40,007 nucleotides of DNA. It comes from DATDOY01 sp035293045 (GTDB taxonomy: Bacteria > Actinomycetota > Acidimicrobiia > IMCC26256 > JACPCJ01). Under the pieces are notes generated by a model. It saw nothing but the letters and a program-made list of their open reading frames with translations, ran no database searches and was not told the DNA's origin. A program made the position numbers and the translations under genes. Every line of letters begins with the position of its first letter. The stretch's first letter is position 1. Shown here in pieces: positions 8,190 to 15,784 of this stretch. The stretch lies in NCBI GenBank assembly GCA_035293045.1, contig DATDOY010000001.1, positions 1 through 40,007 of the forward strand. Direction: 5' to 3'.

Positions 8190-10227
8190 TGCGCACCTCG
8201 GAGGGCAACTCGGCGACAACTCGGGTACCGCCACCCGGTGCCACGTCGATGAACAGCCGACCCCCGACGCCCATGCTGCGCTCCCGCATCGACGAGAGCC
8301 CGACGCCGGCGGTGATTTCGCTGCCCAAGCCCACACCGTCGTCCTGGATCTCGATGATGATCCCCTCGTCACCCCGCAGTCGGACGACACAGGTTCGAGC
8401 CCGCGCGTGACGAACGACATTGGTGATCGCCTCCACCGCGATGCGGTACGCGGCAACTTCCGTCGCGGCCGCCAACATCGGGAGCTCACCGAGCACTTCG
8501 ACGCCGATGGCGAGACCGTCGGTCGAGCATCGAGCCGCGTACGCACGCACTGCCGCCACCAAACCAAGTTGGTCGAGGGCAGCCGGGCGGAGGCCGTGGA
8601 CGATGCGGCGGACCTCCTCCACACTGGCTTCCACTTCGGCGGTGAGGCGAGCGAGCAACTCGTCAGCCCCCGTTCCGGAGGTTTCGCGTTGGTTGCGTGC
8701 GGCGCGAATTCCGAGGGCGACGCCGGCGAGGGTCGGCCCCAGCCCATCATGCAACTCGTGTTGGAGGCGGCGCCGCTCGCCCTCGATCGCGACAATAAGC
8801 TCGGACTGGGAGCGCCGCAGCTCGAGTGACGTGCGCACGCCGTGGGCCGCGACGGCCGCTTGACGGGCCAGGTTGGCCAAGGCCGCGATGTCCACCGGAC
8901 GGAAGGGGGCCGCGGCCGGTGGACATGCGGTAAGCGTTCCGACTCGCTCGCCCTGGTGGACGAGCGGCCACGTCGACGGGGACCCTCGGTCATCAAAGCT
9001 GCCGGCCCTCGCCACTTCCCGCATGCCGTTCGGCGTGACGAACTCGACGACGACGCCCGCGCCGAACGCGGAGGCCATCGCCGTGGCCAGCTCAGGCAGG
9101 ACCTCGTCGGGTCCGAGCGCCACCTCCATCCGCCGACCCAGGTCGGCGAGGGCGATCCACGGGTCGCGTCCGACGCCGTAGAGGAGGCGGTCGACGGCAC
9201 CCTGCACTCGGAGGCGAGCACGGTGGAATCCTGCCGCGACGAGAACGCTGGCAGCAACGGCGGCGACGAACCCGACGCGTTGCCCGGTGAGGGCGGCGAT
9301 CGCCACCGCGACCGCCTGGACAACCACGATGGCGATGGAGAGCAGCCCCCAAACGATGCTCCGACTGAACAGCCGGTTCACCGTCCACGACAGGGTCCGC
9401 AGGAGGGCGACGACCGAGACAACCGGGAGGATGGGCAAGGTCACCGCGGTCATAACCTCCACCGCCGCGCCCGGCAGTCGTTCGGCCATGGAGGGAACCG
9501 CGGCGGGGAGTGCGCCGACCGCAACGCCCCAGCCAATCACCTGGAACAGGCTTGGTTCGCCGCCTCGCTGCCGGGACAGGAAGACCAACGCCGTGACGTG
9601 GACGGCGAGCAGCACGGCGAACACCCACGGCGGGACGCTGCTGGCGGCCTCGATCCACGCGCTGTTCCCGAACCCGAGCGGCCTGGCTCCCAATGTGCCC
9701 GCCCGGTGATGCACCAACAGTCCGGCAGTCGACCCGACGACCAGCGCGGCGATGAGACCGGTGCCGAGCCCTCCCCCGATACCCCCTCGCTCCGTCCGAT
9801 CGGGAACCAATACGACAGCGGCAGCAAGGAGGATCGCCCGCCCAAGCACGTTGGCCCATAGCTGGACATCGACCGTCGCCGCCCCGAACGGAAGCCACGC
9901 ATCCGAGCGAATGCCAGTGGTGGCAGTGAGGGCGCTGAGCGCCAGGGCCGCGGCGCAAAGTTGGAGAAGCCATCCGCCCGCCGGCATCCTCCACCGGCGC
10001 ACCAACCCTGCGCCGAGAAGGGCGGCGGTCAACGCACCGGCGAGCTCAACCGTCCAAAAGAAGATGTCGGCGTCGGCGCTCGAAGAAGCGTCGATCGCCA
10101 CCGCCATGCGGAGCAAGGCAACAAATCCGATGATGACGGCAATCGTGGCGGGAGCGAAGGTGAGGACGTCGACGAGACGGTGAGGAGGTCGTGCTGCCTC
10201 GTCCCAGGCCGCCGCCGTCCGTGTCAT
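8182..10227 (-). CDS. Membrane sensor histidine kinase (NarL/DesK-type)
   Basis: A 681-residue sensor kinase. The first roughly 330 residues contain many hydrophobic helices, predicting about nine to ten membrane spans. A GAF-like region follows, then the HisKA_3 dimerisation segment with phospho-acceptor His at about residue 493 (LQHELHDGLGPTLAGV). The HATPase domain has an N-box (EAITNVVRHAR), DDGVGLG, and GGGTRVV. It should autophosphorylate and pass phosphate to the response regulator that overlaps its 3' end. ATG 10227 is preceded by AAGG at short spacing. The six-helix membrane protein gene ends 16 bases upstream in the same direction, so the three genes probably form one operon. The signal is not evident; the polytopic N-terminus suggests a membrane or lipid-soluble stimulus. 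Confidence 0.94.
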   Translation of the reverse strand: MTRTAAAWDEAARPPHRLVDVLTFAPATIAVIIGFVALLRMAVAIDASSSADADIFFWTVELAGALTAALLGAGLVRRWRMPAGGWLLQLCAAALALSALTATTGIRSDAWLPFGAATVDVQLWANVLGRAILLAAAVVLVPDRTERGGIGGGLGTGLIAALVVGSTAGLLVHHRAGTLGARPLGFGNSAWIEAASSVPPWVFAVLLAVHVTALVFLSRQRGGEPSLFQVIGWGVAVGALPAAVPSMAERLPGAAVEVMTAVTLPILPVVSVVALLRTLSWTVNRLFSRSIVWGLLSIAIVVVQAVAVAIAALTGQRVGFVAAVAASVLVAAGFHRARLRVQGAVDRLLYGVGRDPWIALADLGRRMEVALGPDEVLPELATAMASAFGAGVVVEFVTPNGMREVARAGSFDDRGSPSTWPLVHQGERVGTLTACPPAAAPFRPVDIAALANLARQAAVAAHGVRTSLELRRSQSELIVAIEGERRRLQHELHDGLGPTLAGVALGIRAARNQRETSGTGADELLARLTAEVEASVEEVRRIVHGLRPAALDQLGLVAAVRAYAARCSTDGLAIGVEVLGELPMLAAATEVAAYRIAVEAITNVVRHARARTCVVRLRGDEGIIIEIQDDGVGLGSEITAGVGLSSMRERSMGVGGRLFIDVAPGGGTRVVAELPSEVRSA

Positions 10228-10243
10228 CGCCTTAGTGTGACGC

Positions 10244-10924
10244 TCAGCTCGATGGTCCGCCCGTTCTCGCCACCGATACGGGCGTTGCCCGCAGACCAAA
10301 ACCGGCGACGACCAGCCAGACCGCGGCCGGGAACCACCCACCCCAAGGCACCACGATCTGGAGGACCAGCAAGAGCACCGCGATGAAGGCGCTCACGCCT
10401 CCGAACCATGTCGGGAGTACCCGGTGACGGAGAGCGGCGACCGCCACGGCACCCGCAACCAAAGCGAGAGAGCACCAGGCGCCCGCGTAGAGGTTCTCCT
10501 CGAGCGTGTGAAGCGTCAGCGGAATAGCCGGATCGATGCTGTCCTTGGGCTCGTAGGTGGCGAGTTGGGTGTGGGCGGCGGCCATCGCCAGCATCGCCGC
10601 GGTGAGGAGACTTCCCCCTCCGGCGACCAGCGCGGTCAAGGCGCCGGGTGGTTCCACTGCGCGGAGGACGGTGAAGATCCAGGCGCCGAAGATCACCAGC
10701 GCCATGGCGGCTAGCGCCTCCAGCGCCCCGCCCAACAGCAGCACCGATCGGGCCGACTCGAGCTTGTCGAGCATGGTCTCGACGGAGAGGTCATCCGTGA
10801 CCGAGAAGCCCACTCCGACCACCATCACTCCGAGCACGGACACGACCCCGACGGCTGGGCCTATGAGCCACGCCGTGGACCTTGGTCCTGTCGCCGAACC
10901 TTGCCGTTGCTCCATGGCCGTCAT
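10244..10924 (-). CDS. Six-helix integral membrane protein, first gene of sensor operon
   Basis: A 226-residue membrane protein with six predicted spans (for example ALEALAAMALVIFGAWIF and FIAVLLLVLQIVV). It resembles the broad DUF4386-like group in length and layout, but I cannot assign a family firmly. ATG 10924 has AAGGAGG five bases upstream. It ends 16 bases before the kinase start, so it is likely co-transcribed with the two-component genes and may be a sensory partner or their target. The loop before the fourth span is acidic. Confidence 0.82.
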   Translation of the reverse strand: MTAMEQRQGSATGPRSTAWLIGPAVGVVSVLGVMVVGVGFSVTDDLSVETMLDKLESARSVLLLGGALEALAAMALVIFGAWIFTVLRAVEPPGALTALVAGGGSLLTAAMLAMAAAHTQLATYEPKDSIDPAIPLTLHTLEENLYAGAWCSLALVAGAVAVAALRHRVLPTWFGGVSAFIAVLLLVLQIVVPWGGWFPAAVWLVVAGFGLRATPVSVARTGGPSS

Positions 10925-11014
10925 CTCGTCCTCCTTCGGCACCCTTACGGTTGGTGCGTGCCAAACATGTGCTGGCAATCCTGTCCTGACGACAACGAAT
11001 TCCGTCGCGGAGCG

Positions 11015-11941
11015 CTACTCCGTTCCGGCGTCCGGGTCCTCACTCCCACAGACCTGGAACCCGACCGCTCGGAAAAGGCGATCGGATTCGTCGAAGCCGC
11101 CTTCGAAGAGTGGCCGCATCTCTTCGTCAAAGCCATTCTGGTCGCCGGCCGCCGCCCTCTCGCGTGCGGCTCGAAACGTCGTCAGCCGAGCGGCGCGTGA
11201 GTCGTTCGCTGTCGTGGCGTCAGCGAGGACCTCGGCCGGAGGATCGAGCGCCCGAAGCCCGTCCACAAGCGCCTCGAGGGAGGGAATCGTAATATCGAAG
11301 AAGTCGGTCCAGGCCGTCAGCGGCGCCGGGAACGAAGCGAGATAACGATCCTCGGCCGGGAGCAGCGTCTCGTTCGCGGTGGCGCAGAGGGCGTCCCCCG
11401 CCGTGATGTATGCCGCCTTCTCGGCGGAGAACTCCGCCGGGTCCGGCACGTCCTCTCCGCCGTCGTCGTCGTCGTCATCCTCCTCCTCGCTCAGCTCGCA
11501 GCGGTCGGCTCCATAGTCGACCAACGTCTCCTGGAAGCCGATGAGGTTCTCTCCCCCCTGCGCTTGGAAGAGTTTCTCGGCTCGCGTCGGATCTTTTGCG
11601 GCGGACTCGATGTCTGCCACAGCACGGCGACCGAGGGCGAGGGCGTCGTCGATCTGCTTGGCGTCTGCTTCGGGGGGCTCGAGATCGTCGAGGGCGTCGA
11701 CCTCGCGCTCGAAAACGGGGGCCGCCCCGCGCAGGAACGCTTGCGCGGCTTCGGGCGTGTCGGGGAAGCCGCCCTGGAAGAGCGCCTGGAACTCAGTCCC
11801 TCCCTTCCCGCACACCGTGTTGGCGGCCTTGATCCAGTCCTCCCGGCTGAGGGCGACGCGGTCGCCCCCGCCGTCGCATGCGGTCATGCCGACCGCGCCG
11901 ATGATGGACAACACGACCGAGCGGCGGATTGCGCTTCTCAT
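11015..11941 (-). CDS. Lipoprotein with internally duplicated Cys-bounded domain
   Basis: A 308-residue predicted lipoprotein. The signal peptide (MRSAIRRS then a hydrophobic run) ends at GMTAC-DGGG, where the Cys would be lipidated. ATG 11941 was chosen because GAGGAG lies 10 bases upstream and the signal follows directly. The mature part holds two related helical domains: WIKAANTVC ... LDDLEPPEAD ... YGADRC and YITAGDALC ... LRALDPPAEV ... VGFQVC. Each is bounded by a Cys pair. They are joined by an acidic linker with a run of seven aspartates that could bind divalent metal. No known function. It lies 90 bases upstream of the sensor operon on the same strand, so it may supply the extracytoplasmic input. 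Confidence 0.86.
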   Translation of the reverse strand: MRSAIRRSVVLSIIGAVGMTACDGGGDRVALSREDWIKAANTVCGKGGTEFQALFQGGFPDTPEAAQAFLRGAAPVFEREVDALDDLEPPEADAKQIDDALALGRRAVADIESAAKDPTRAEKLFQAQGGENLIGFQETLVDYGADRCELSEEEDDDDDDGGEDVPDPAEFSAEKAAYITAGDALCATANETLLPAEDRYLASFPAPLTAWTDFFDITIPSLEALVDGLRALDPPAEVLADATTANDSRAARLTTFRAARERAAAGDQNGFDEEMRPLFEGGFDESDRLFRAVGFQVCGSEDPDAGTE

Positions 11942-12406
11942 TGGGTTGGATCTCCTCTTGTCGGACATTGTGGGTATTTCGTAGCTCCGAAGATGCGTGC
12001 TGTGGTCTCCCACGATGGGCCGCCCGTTCGTTCGTCGTCGAGCGAGTCACGGGACGACGTGCCCGAAGTGTGCAGGCGACCGTGTCCCGACGGCTACCGG
12101 CTGGGGTCCCGCATGACCGGGAGATCTGAGCTGAGCCAGCAACCCCGAACTTCACCGACCTGTCGGAACGTGGCGCGAGCGGGTGCTGGTTCAGTGCAGA
12201 AATGCATTCCTTGGCACATCTTGGTGTCTCGGAAATCGCATCGATGTCGACGCGGGTTCCGTCTACGTCGAGACGAGGGGCTTGGATCGCCACGAGGGGG
12301 ATTCCGTCGTCCGCTCCATCCCCATCCGATGTGAGGCAGACAGGGTCCAAATTGTCCGGTTCAAACGTTGTCCACTCACCTCCACTACCCCGGGCCTGAT
12401 GGCTCG
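11942..12406. other. 465-base gap without a gene; possible degenerate att remnant
   Basis: Neither strand shows a credible gene. Near the right end, 12358-12386 reads GGTTCAA, a 5-base insert, GTCC, one base, then CTCACCTCCAC, which resembles the T-arm and acceptor end of the tRNA repeat that bounds the element. It may be an eroded attachment site. Otherwise I see no terminator or promoter I can defend. Confidence 0.4.
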
Positions 12407-12808
12407 TTACTTGAACTCCGTGAGGAAGTCGGCCGGGCTCAGCATCCGGATCCCGCGGAATTCTCCGATCCGGAGAAGGTGGCGGTCACCCGACACGACC
12501 ACCTCAGCCGCACCCGCCACGGCAGCCTCCAGGACACGGTCGTCAGCGGGATCATCACGGACGACGTCGAGCCGTTCGGTTGGCTCGACGACCGTGGCGA
12601 TCACGACGACCTGTGTCAGGGCGCTATCGCTCATTGCCTGTTCCCACCCGAACTTGTCGGTGAGCACCCGCGCCAGTTCGCTCAAGAGCGGGGCGGAGGT
12701 CACCATCGCGAGCCGACCGTCGATCGCTCGCCGATAGACGGCCTCGGGGTTTCCGCCAGGGAAGAGGAAGGCGGAGACAAGGACATTCGTGTCGAGGACG
12801 ACCCTCAC
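12407..12808 (-). CDS. PIN-domain toxin ribonuclease
   Basis: A 133-residue PIN-family nuclease, the toxin of a type II pair. Metal-binding acidic residues are visible in order: D6 (VVLDTNVL), E44 (LLSELARVL), D89/D90 (DDPADDRVLEAA) and D108 (VSGDRHLL). Such proteins cleave RNA with Mg2+ and are neutralised by their antitoxin. The GTG start at 12808 overlaps the antitoxin stop as GTGA, so translation is coupled. The closest type is the PIN group often paired with ribbon-helix-helix antitoxins (COG1569-like). The frame is complete with no missing catalytic residue. On a mobile element, stabilisation of the element is a plausible job. Confidence 0.93.
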   Translation of the reverse strand: MRVVLDTNVLVSAFLFPGGNPEAVYRRAIDGRLAMVTSAPLLSELARVLTDKFGWEQAMSDSALTQVVVIATVVEPTERLDVVRDDPADDRVLEAAVAGAAEVVVSGDRHLLRIGEFRGIRMLSPADFLTEFK

Positions 12809-13059
12809 CGGTCCCGGAACTCTTGCACGAGGCGTTCCACATCGTCCTCGTCCCGAATCCCAAGCTCGCGCGCCGCGGCGGCGCCATAGCGCTGGAGCGA
12901 CTCGAATCGCTGGGTCTCCCGCCACACCCGATACACGCGCAGCATTTCGCGGAAGAGCTCACTCTTGTTTCGCCCTTCCTCCTCGGCGATGCGTTCGAAG
13001 TCCCGAGCGGAATCAGGCGGGAGGGAGACCGTTAGCACCTTCGAAGTCCTCTTCAACAT
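12805..13059 (-). CDS. Ribbon-helix-helix antitoxin
   Basis: An 84-residue antitoxin. The N-terminal ribbon-helix-helix (KVLTVSLPPDSARDFERIA, then RNKSELFREMLRVY) would dimerise and bind DNA. The C-terminal tail (ARELGIRDEDDVERLVQEFR) is the type that wraps the PIN toxin. ATG 13059 begins only eight bases after a predicted -10 box, so the message is probably leaderless. An ATACA-G-TGTAT inverted repeat lies at the promoter, consistent with self-repression by the toxin-antitoxin complex. The stop overlaps the toxin start. Confidence 0.92.
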   Translation of the reverse strand: MLKRTSKVLTVSLPPDSARDFERIAEEEGRNKSELFREMLRVYRVWRETQRFESLQRYGAAAARELGIRDEDDVERLVQEFRDR

Positions 13060-13062
13060 GTA

Positions 13063-13096
13063 ATACAGTGTATGAAGTTTCGATCCACGGCGTCAA
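13063..13096 (-). promoter_or_regulatory. Toxin-antitoxin promoter with overlapping operator
   Basis: On the minus strand TTGACG (13096-13091) and TACACT (13072-13067) are separated by 18 bases, a good match to a housekeeping promoter. The inverted repeat ATACA-G-TGTAT (13063-13073) covers the -10 box and lies directly upstream of the ATG at 13059. Transcription would begin at or next to the ATG, giving a leaderless transcript, and repressor binding would block RNA polymerase. Confidence 0.65.
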
Positions 13097-13122
13097 CCCT
13101 CGGGGACGGGCCGTCGTGTCGA

Positions 13123-13149
13123 GTTCAAGTAAGAACACATCTGGTCCAC
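13123..13149 (+). repeat. 27-bp direct repeat, copy 2
   Basis: An exact second copy of 7311-7337. It lies between the toxin-antitoxin promoter and the next secreted-protein gene, in a gap with no other gene. The two copies bracket 5.8 kb that holds the two-component genes, lipoprotein and toxin-antitoxin pair. Confidence 0.9.
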
Positions 13150-13316
13150 AAACTCGCCTTGCAGCAGTTCCTCGACGAGGGCGGCGCGCTACCCCTCGGC
13201 CGCTTCGCTCACGGTTGGCAGTTCACCACAGGCGCGCGCGGGGGGTCGTTGAGAGGAAGCTGGCCCGCGGGCGCTGCGGCCGCGCAGGCGGGCCCCGAGC
13301 GGCGTAGAAGGTGGTG

Positions 13317-13335
13317 AGGGCCCGGACCGGGCCCT
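13317..13335. repeat. 9-bp GC-rich inverted repeat upstream of secreted-protein gene
   Basis: AGGGCCCGG (13317-13325), one A, then CCGGGCCCT (13327-13335) form a perfect palindrome. It ends 13 bases before the GTG start at 13349. The placement in the leader suggests an operator or an RNA hairpin affecting translation. A terminator is less likely because no T-run follows. Confidence 0.7.
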
Positions 13336-13348
13336 ACCGGGGGTTGGC

Positions 13349-14665
13349 GTGGCTCGGTGGCGGACGAGGATGGCGACGGCGCTTGTCATGGTGTTGGGCC
13401 TCGCGGTCACCCCCGCTCGACCGGCGTCGGCCGACAGCCTGTACGTCATCTCGGGGACGGTTTTCGGCGGCGAGCGCCCTCGCGCCGGCGTCTTCGTGAG
13501 CGACGGCCAGAGGACGATCGTCACCGATGCGTCGGGGGCGTTCGAGTTCGAGCGGTCTGCTCCCGGCGTGGTCTTCGTGTCGGCCTGGTTGTCCAACGGT
13601 TCGACCCGGACATGGGTTGTGGTCCTGGCGGTTCCCGGGGAGACCGTGATCGAGTTTTCGTTCCCCCACTCCCTCGCCCTCCGGGGGCCGGGGCTCTGGG
13701 ACCCGATGAGCACGGCGGCCGGCCCGATCACCCGCACGCTCCGGATCGTGACCGACGCCCCGGACCCGGGCAGCCCGGGCCAGGCGGGCCGCTCGTGCGT
13801 GTCGGTGTTCGACTCGAGAACGTCGACCGCCACGCCCGCCACCCTTTCCGAGCTGTACTGGAGCGGCCTGTGGGAGTGGGAGTGGGATCTCGAGTTCCCG
13901 CAATCGACGCCTGAGGGCGACTACTTCATCGACATGATCCTCACCGACTGCGGTACCGGAGCCCGGTTGACCGACGGGCCCGTTACCCGCTCCTACACCA
14001 TCGACAACACGCCGCCGTCGGTGTCCGACCCGACCCCGACCGGTTGGGTCGCGTCCTCGACGGTGGTCAGCGCCCGGGTCGTCGACGCCGCCGGATCACT
14101 GCACCCCGACATCGACGACGCCTGCTTCCGGCCCGTCCAGCTCTGGATCGACGGGACGAGATACGGGCCGGAGGGGCTGGCGTGCTTCGAGCGCAGGGGC
14201 AGCCCCGATCGGCTGTTCGCTCCGGTGAGCGGCCTCGCCCACGGCCCCCACGCGGCGGAGATCCGCGCCGCGGACGACGCCGGCAACATCGCTCCGCCCC
14301 TGCCGTTCTCGTTCGCGGTGGACGCCATTCCTCCGGCGCTCGGCGCCCCGAACCCGGTCGGGGTGACCGCCGACCGCTCTCCGAGCCTCTCACTCGGGGT
14401 CGACGAGCCCGACAGCGGTCTCGATGCCTCCAGCGTCGCCATGCGATTGTCGAACGGCGTGGTCACGTCCTCGCTCGACGCCGAGTACGACCCCGGAGCG
14501 AGTCGGATCACCTACCAGGTTCCCGGCAGCGTCGAGGGAGCTGCCCTCGGGCGGTTCCCCCTTCCCGATGGGACCTACCTGGTGGAGGTCGACGTGCGCG
14601 ACCAGGTGGGGAACGCCGCCTCGTTTTCGTGGTCGTTCGAGGTCCGGACGCTGATCCCGGGGTGA
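13349..14665 (+). CDS. Secreted protein paralogous to the N-terminal third of the large secreted protein
   Basis: A 438-residue exported protein. The signal peptide (TRMATALVMVLGLAV to PASA-DS) is followed by a carboxypeptidase-regulatory-like fold (YVISGTVFGGERPRAGVFV, DASGAFEF). A beta-rich domain with PQSTPEGD follows, then YTIDNTPPSV at about residue 218 and Ig-like segments (DDAGNIAPP, RDQVGNAASF). The layout and spacing match the product of 2935-6279, where the IDNT motif lies at about residue 220, but the 700-residue C-terminal region is absent. The start is GTG 13349; ATG 13370 is an alternative that would still keep a signal peptide. The stop overlaps the cmtR-like remnant as GTGA. 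Role unknown; probably a cell-surface or secreted binding protein. Confidence 0.86.
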   Translation: MARWRTRMATALVMVLGLAVTPARPASADSLYVISGTVFGGERPRAGVFVSDGQRTIVTDASGAFEFERSAPGVVFVSAWLSNGSTRTWVVVLAVPGETVIEFSFPHSLALRGPGLWDPMSTAAGPITRTLRIVTDAPDPGSPGQAGRSCVSVFDSRTSTATPATLSELYWSGLWEWEWDLEFPQSTPEGDYFIDMILTDCGTGARLTDGPVTRSYTIDNTPPSVSDPTPTGWVASSTVVSARVVDAAGSLHPDIDDACFRPVQLWIDGTRYGPEGLACFERRGSPDRLFAPVSGLAHGPHAAEIRAADDAGNIAPPLPFSFAVDAIPPALGAPNPVGVTADRSPSLSLGVDEPDSGLDASSVAMRLSNGVVTSSLDAEYDPGASRITYQVPGSVEGAALGRFPLPDGTYLVEVDVRDQVGNAASFSWSFEVRTLIPG

Positions 14666-14871
14666 ACCCCGCTGACCTCGCTGACGCGCTCTCGACGACC
14701 CGCCCGAACGATTCCAACCACCTCACGTGCCTGCGCGGCTGCGGACTGGCACAGGCGACCCGTGAGGGCCGGCAGGTCCGCTACGAGCTGGCATCAGAAG
14801 CGCTGCGGTTGCTGATCAGCCTCGAGTTGGAGGTCCAGCCTTCACACGCCGATCTCGACGGTCGTCGCTGA
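14662..14871 (+). pseudogene. cmtR: Truncated CmtR-like (ArsR/SmtB-family) metal-sensing repressor
   Basis: The 69 codons match the C-terminal part of the actinobacterial Cd/Pb sensor CmtR: NPADLADAL, then SNHLTCLRGCGL, then EGRQVRYELA. The metal-ligand pair corresponding to Cys57 and Cys61 of mycobacterial CmtR is kept in TCLRGCG. The first 40 or so residues, including the N-terminal helices of the dimer, are missing. The recognition helix has diverged (TRPNDSNHL where TRSNVSNHL is usual). The frame opens with GTG overlapping the stop of the secreted-protein gene, which looks like a chance fusion at a deletion junction. I judge it a remnant, although a short protein could still be made. Confidence 0.72.
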
Positions 14872-14911
14872 CCTGACCGACCGTTCGACCTGGACCGTCC
14901 AGCCGGCCGCC

Positions 14912-15112
14912 GTGGGACAGCCTGGAACCCACGGCCGACCTGCGCTGGTGCGGAGGGGGCAATGGCTGGCGTGGTTCACCGTCGGCTGGAACGCAATCGA
15001 GGGAGTCGCCGGCATCGCCGCCAGCATTGCGGCGGGCTCAATCGCCCCGGTCGGCGTCCGGTGTCGACTCCTACGTCGAGGTGCTCGCCGGAAGCGTCAA
15101 GTACCCAGATTG
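14912..15112 (+). pseudogene. Fragment of a cation diffusion facilitator transporter, frameshifted
   Basis: The translation contains RRGQWLAWFTVGWNAIEGV and GIAASIAAGSIA, the first membrane helices of CDF-family metal exporters. After APVG the frame breaks. The expected continuation VDSYVEVLAGSV appears in another frame at about 15064-15100, and no further transporter sequence follows. CDF genes are commonly partnered by cmtR-type repressors, so this and the preceding remnant are probably the two halves of a deleted heavy-metal resistance module. Confidence 0.72.
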
Positions 15113-15338
15113 ATGTCGAGCCTCACGCCGCCTGGATCAGTCGTGGTTCCGGGTTCTGCGCTGCAACCAACATCGGCCCCGAGTGCGTGCGGGAGTGGCA
15201 CGAGCCGCCGACCTGAGCGACTGGCTCAGCGGGCCGAGGCCCGTACCAGCGTCGTCGGCCCTGTGGCGCGACGCGTTCAAGATGCCCTGATCGGCCGGTT
15301 CAAACGTCGTCGTGTCAGGACCCGCGGACTCGGCGCGC
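15113..15338. other. Non-coding stretch after the transporter remnant
   Basis: No gene is visible. The 13-mer CCGGTTCAAACGT at 15295-15307 recurs at 12356-12368. The stretch probably represents sequence left by the deletion that destroyed the metal-resistance genes. Confidence 0.4.
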
Positions 15339-15384
15339 GTCGAAGGCCCGGGATCGCGGCATTTGCCGCGCCCGGGCCTTCGAC
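15339..15384. terminator. Strong bidirectional hairpin downstream of the SnoaL gene
   Basis: A 14-bp perfect outer stem (GTCGAAGGCCCGGG and its complement) encloses a two-base bulge, a 6-bp inner stem (CGCGGC/GCCGCG) and an ATTT loop. It lies 16 bases beyond the stop of the minus-strand SnoaL-like gene. The T-run is absent, as is usual in high-GC actinobacteria. It probably terminates the DUF1059-SnoaL transcript. Confidence 0.8.
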
Positions 15385-15400
15385 CCGTCGCCGCCGCCTT

Positions 15401-15784
15401 CTAGGTGGTCGGCGGGAGGTCGGTGTTCCAGATGTCGTGGATGATCTGCCAGGACCCATCGGGCTGACGCTGCCAGACGCGGAGGTCCTTCCCCTCGTCC
15501 TTGGCGGCATCCTCCCCATCCCCCATGCGGATGCTCCAACGACCATGGTCGAGAACCACGTCATCGTGCCGGTCGACGGCGAGCGACGTGAGTTGCAGAT
15601 CCCGCATGCCGAGGTCCCAGAAGCCCGGAAGCGCGTTCCGGATTACCGCACGACCGGTGAGCGTCGGAACGTGGGGAGGCATGAGGCGCCCCTCCTCAGC
15701 GAACAGGTCGGCGAGGGCGTCAGCATCCCGTCGGTTGAACGCGTCGACGTAGCGCGCCACGAGTAGGTCGATCGTTTGCTTCAT
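15401..15784 (-). CDS. SnoaL/NTF2-like protein (SgcJ/EcaC type)
   Basis: A 127-residue protein of the NTF2-like superfamily. It begins with a helix (LLVARYVDAFNRRDADALADLF) followed by beta strands typical of DUF4440/SgcJ proteins (GRAVIRNALPGFW, LRVWQRQPDGSWQIIHDIWN). These bind small ligands or act as isomerases or hydrolases; the substrate cannot be told here. ATG 15784 overlaps the stop of the upstream DUF1059 gene as ATGA, so the two are coupled. A strong hairpin follows its stop. Confidence 0.88.
   Translation of the reverse strand: MKQTIDLLVARYVDAFNRRDADALADLFAEEGRLMPPHVPTLTGRAVIRNALPGFWDLGMRDLQLTSLAVDRHDDVVLDHGRWSIRMGDGEDAAKDEGKDLRVWQRQPDGSWQIIHDIWNTDLPPTT

Noticed and set aside
9092..9994. 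Second open frame on the minus strand inside the histidine kinase
   Set aside because: It is another frame of the kinase gene with an Arg/Gly/Pro-rich translation.
15295..15307. 13-mer CCGGTTCAAACGT shared with 12356-12368
   Set aside because: Too short alone to call a repeat family; recorded only in connection with the possible eroded att site.
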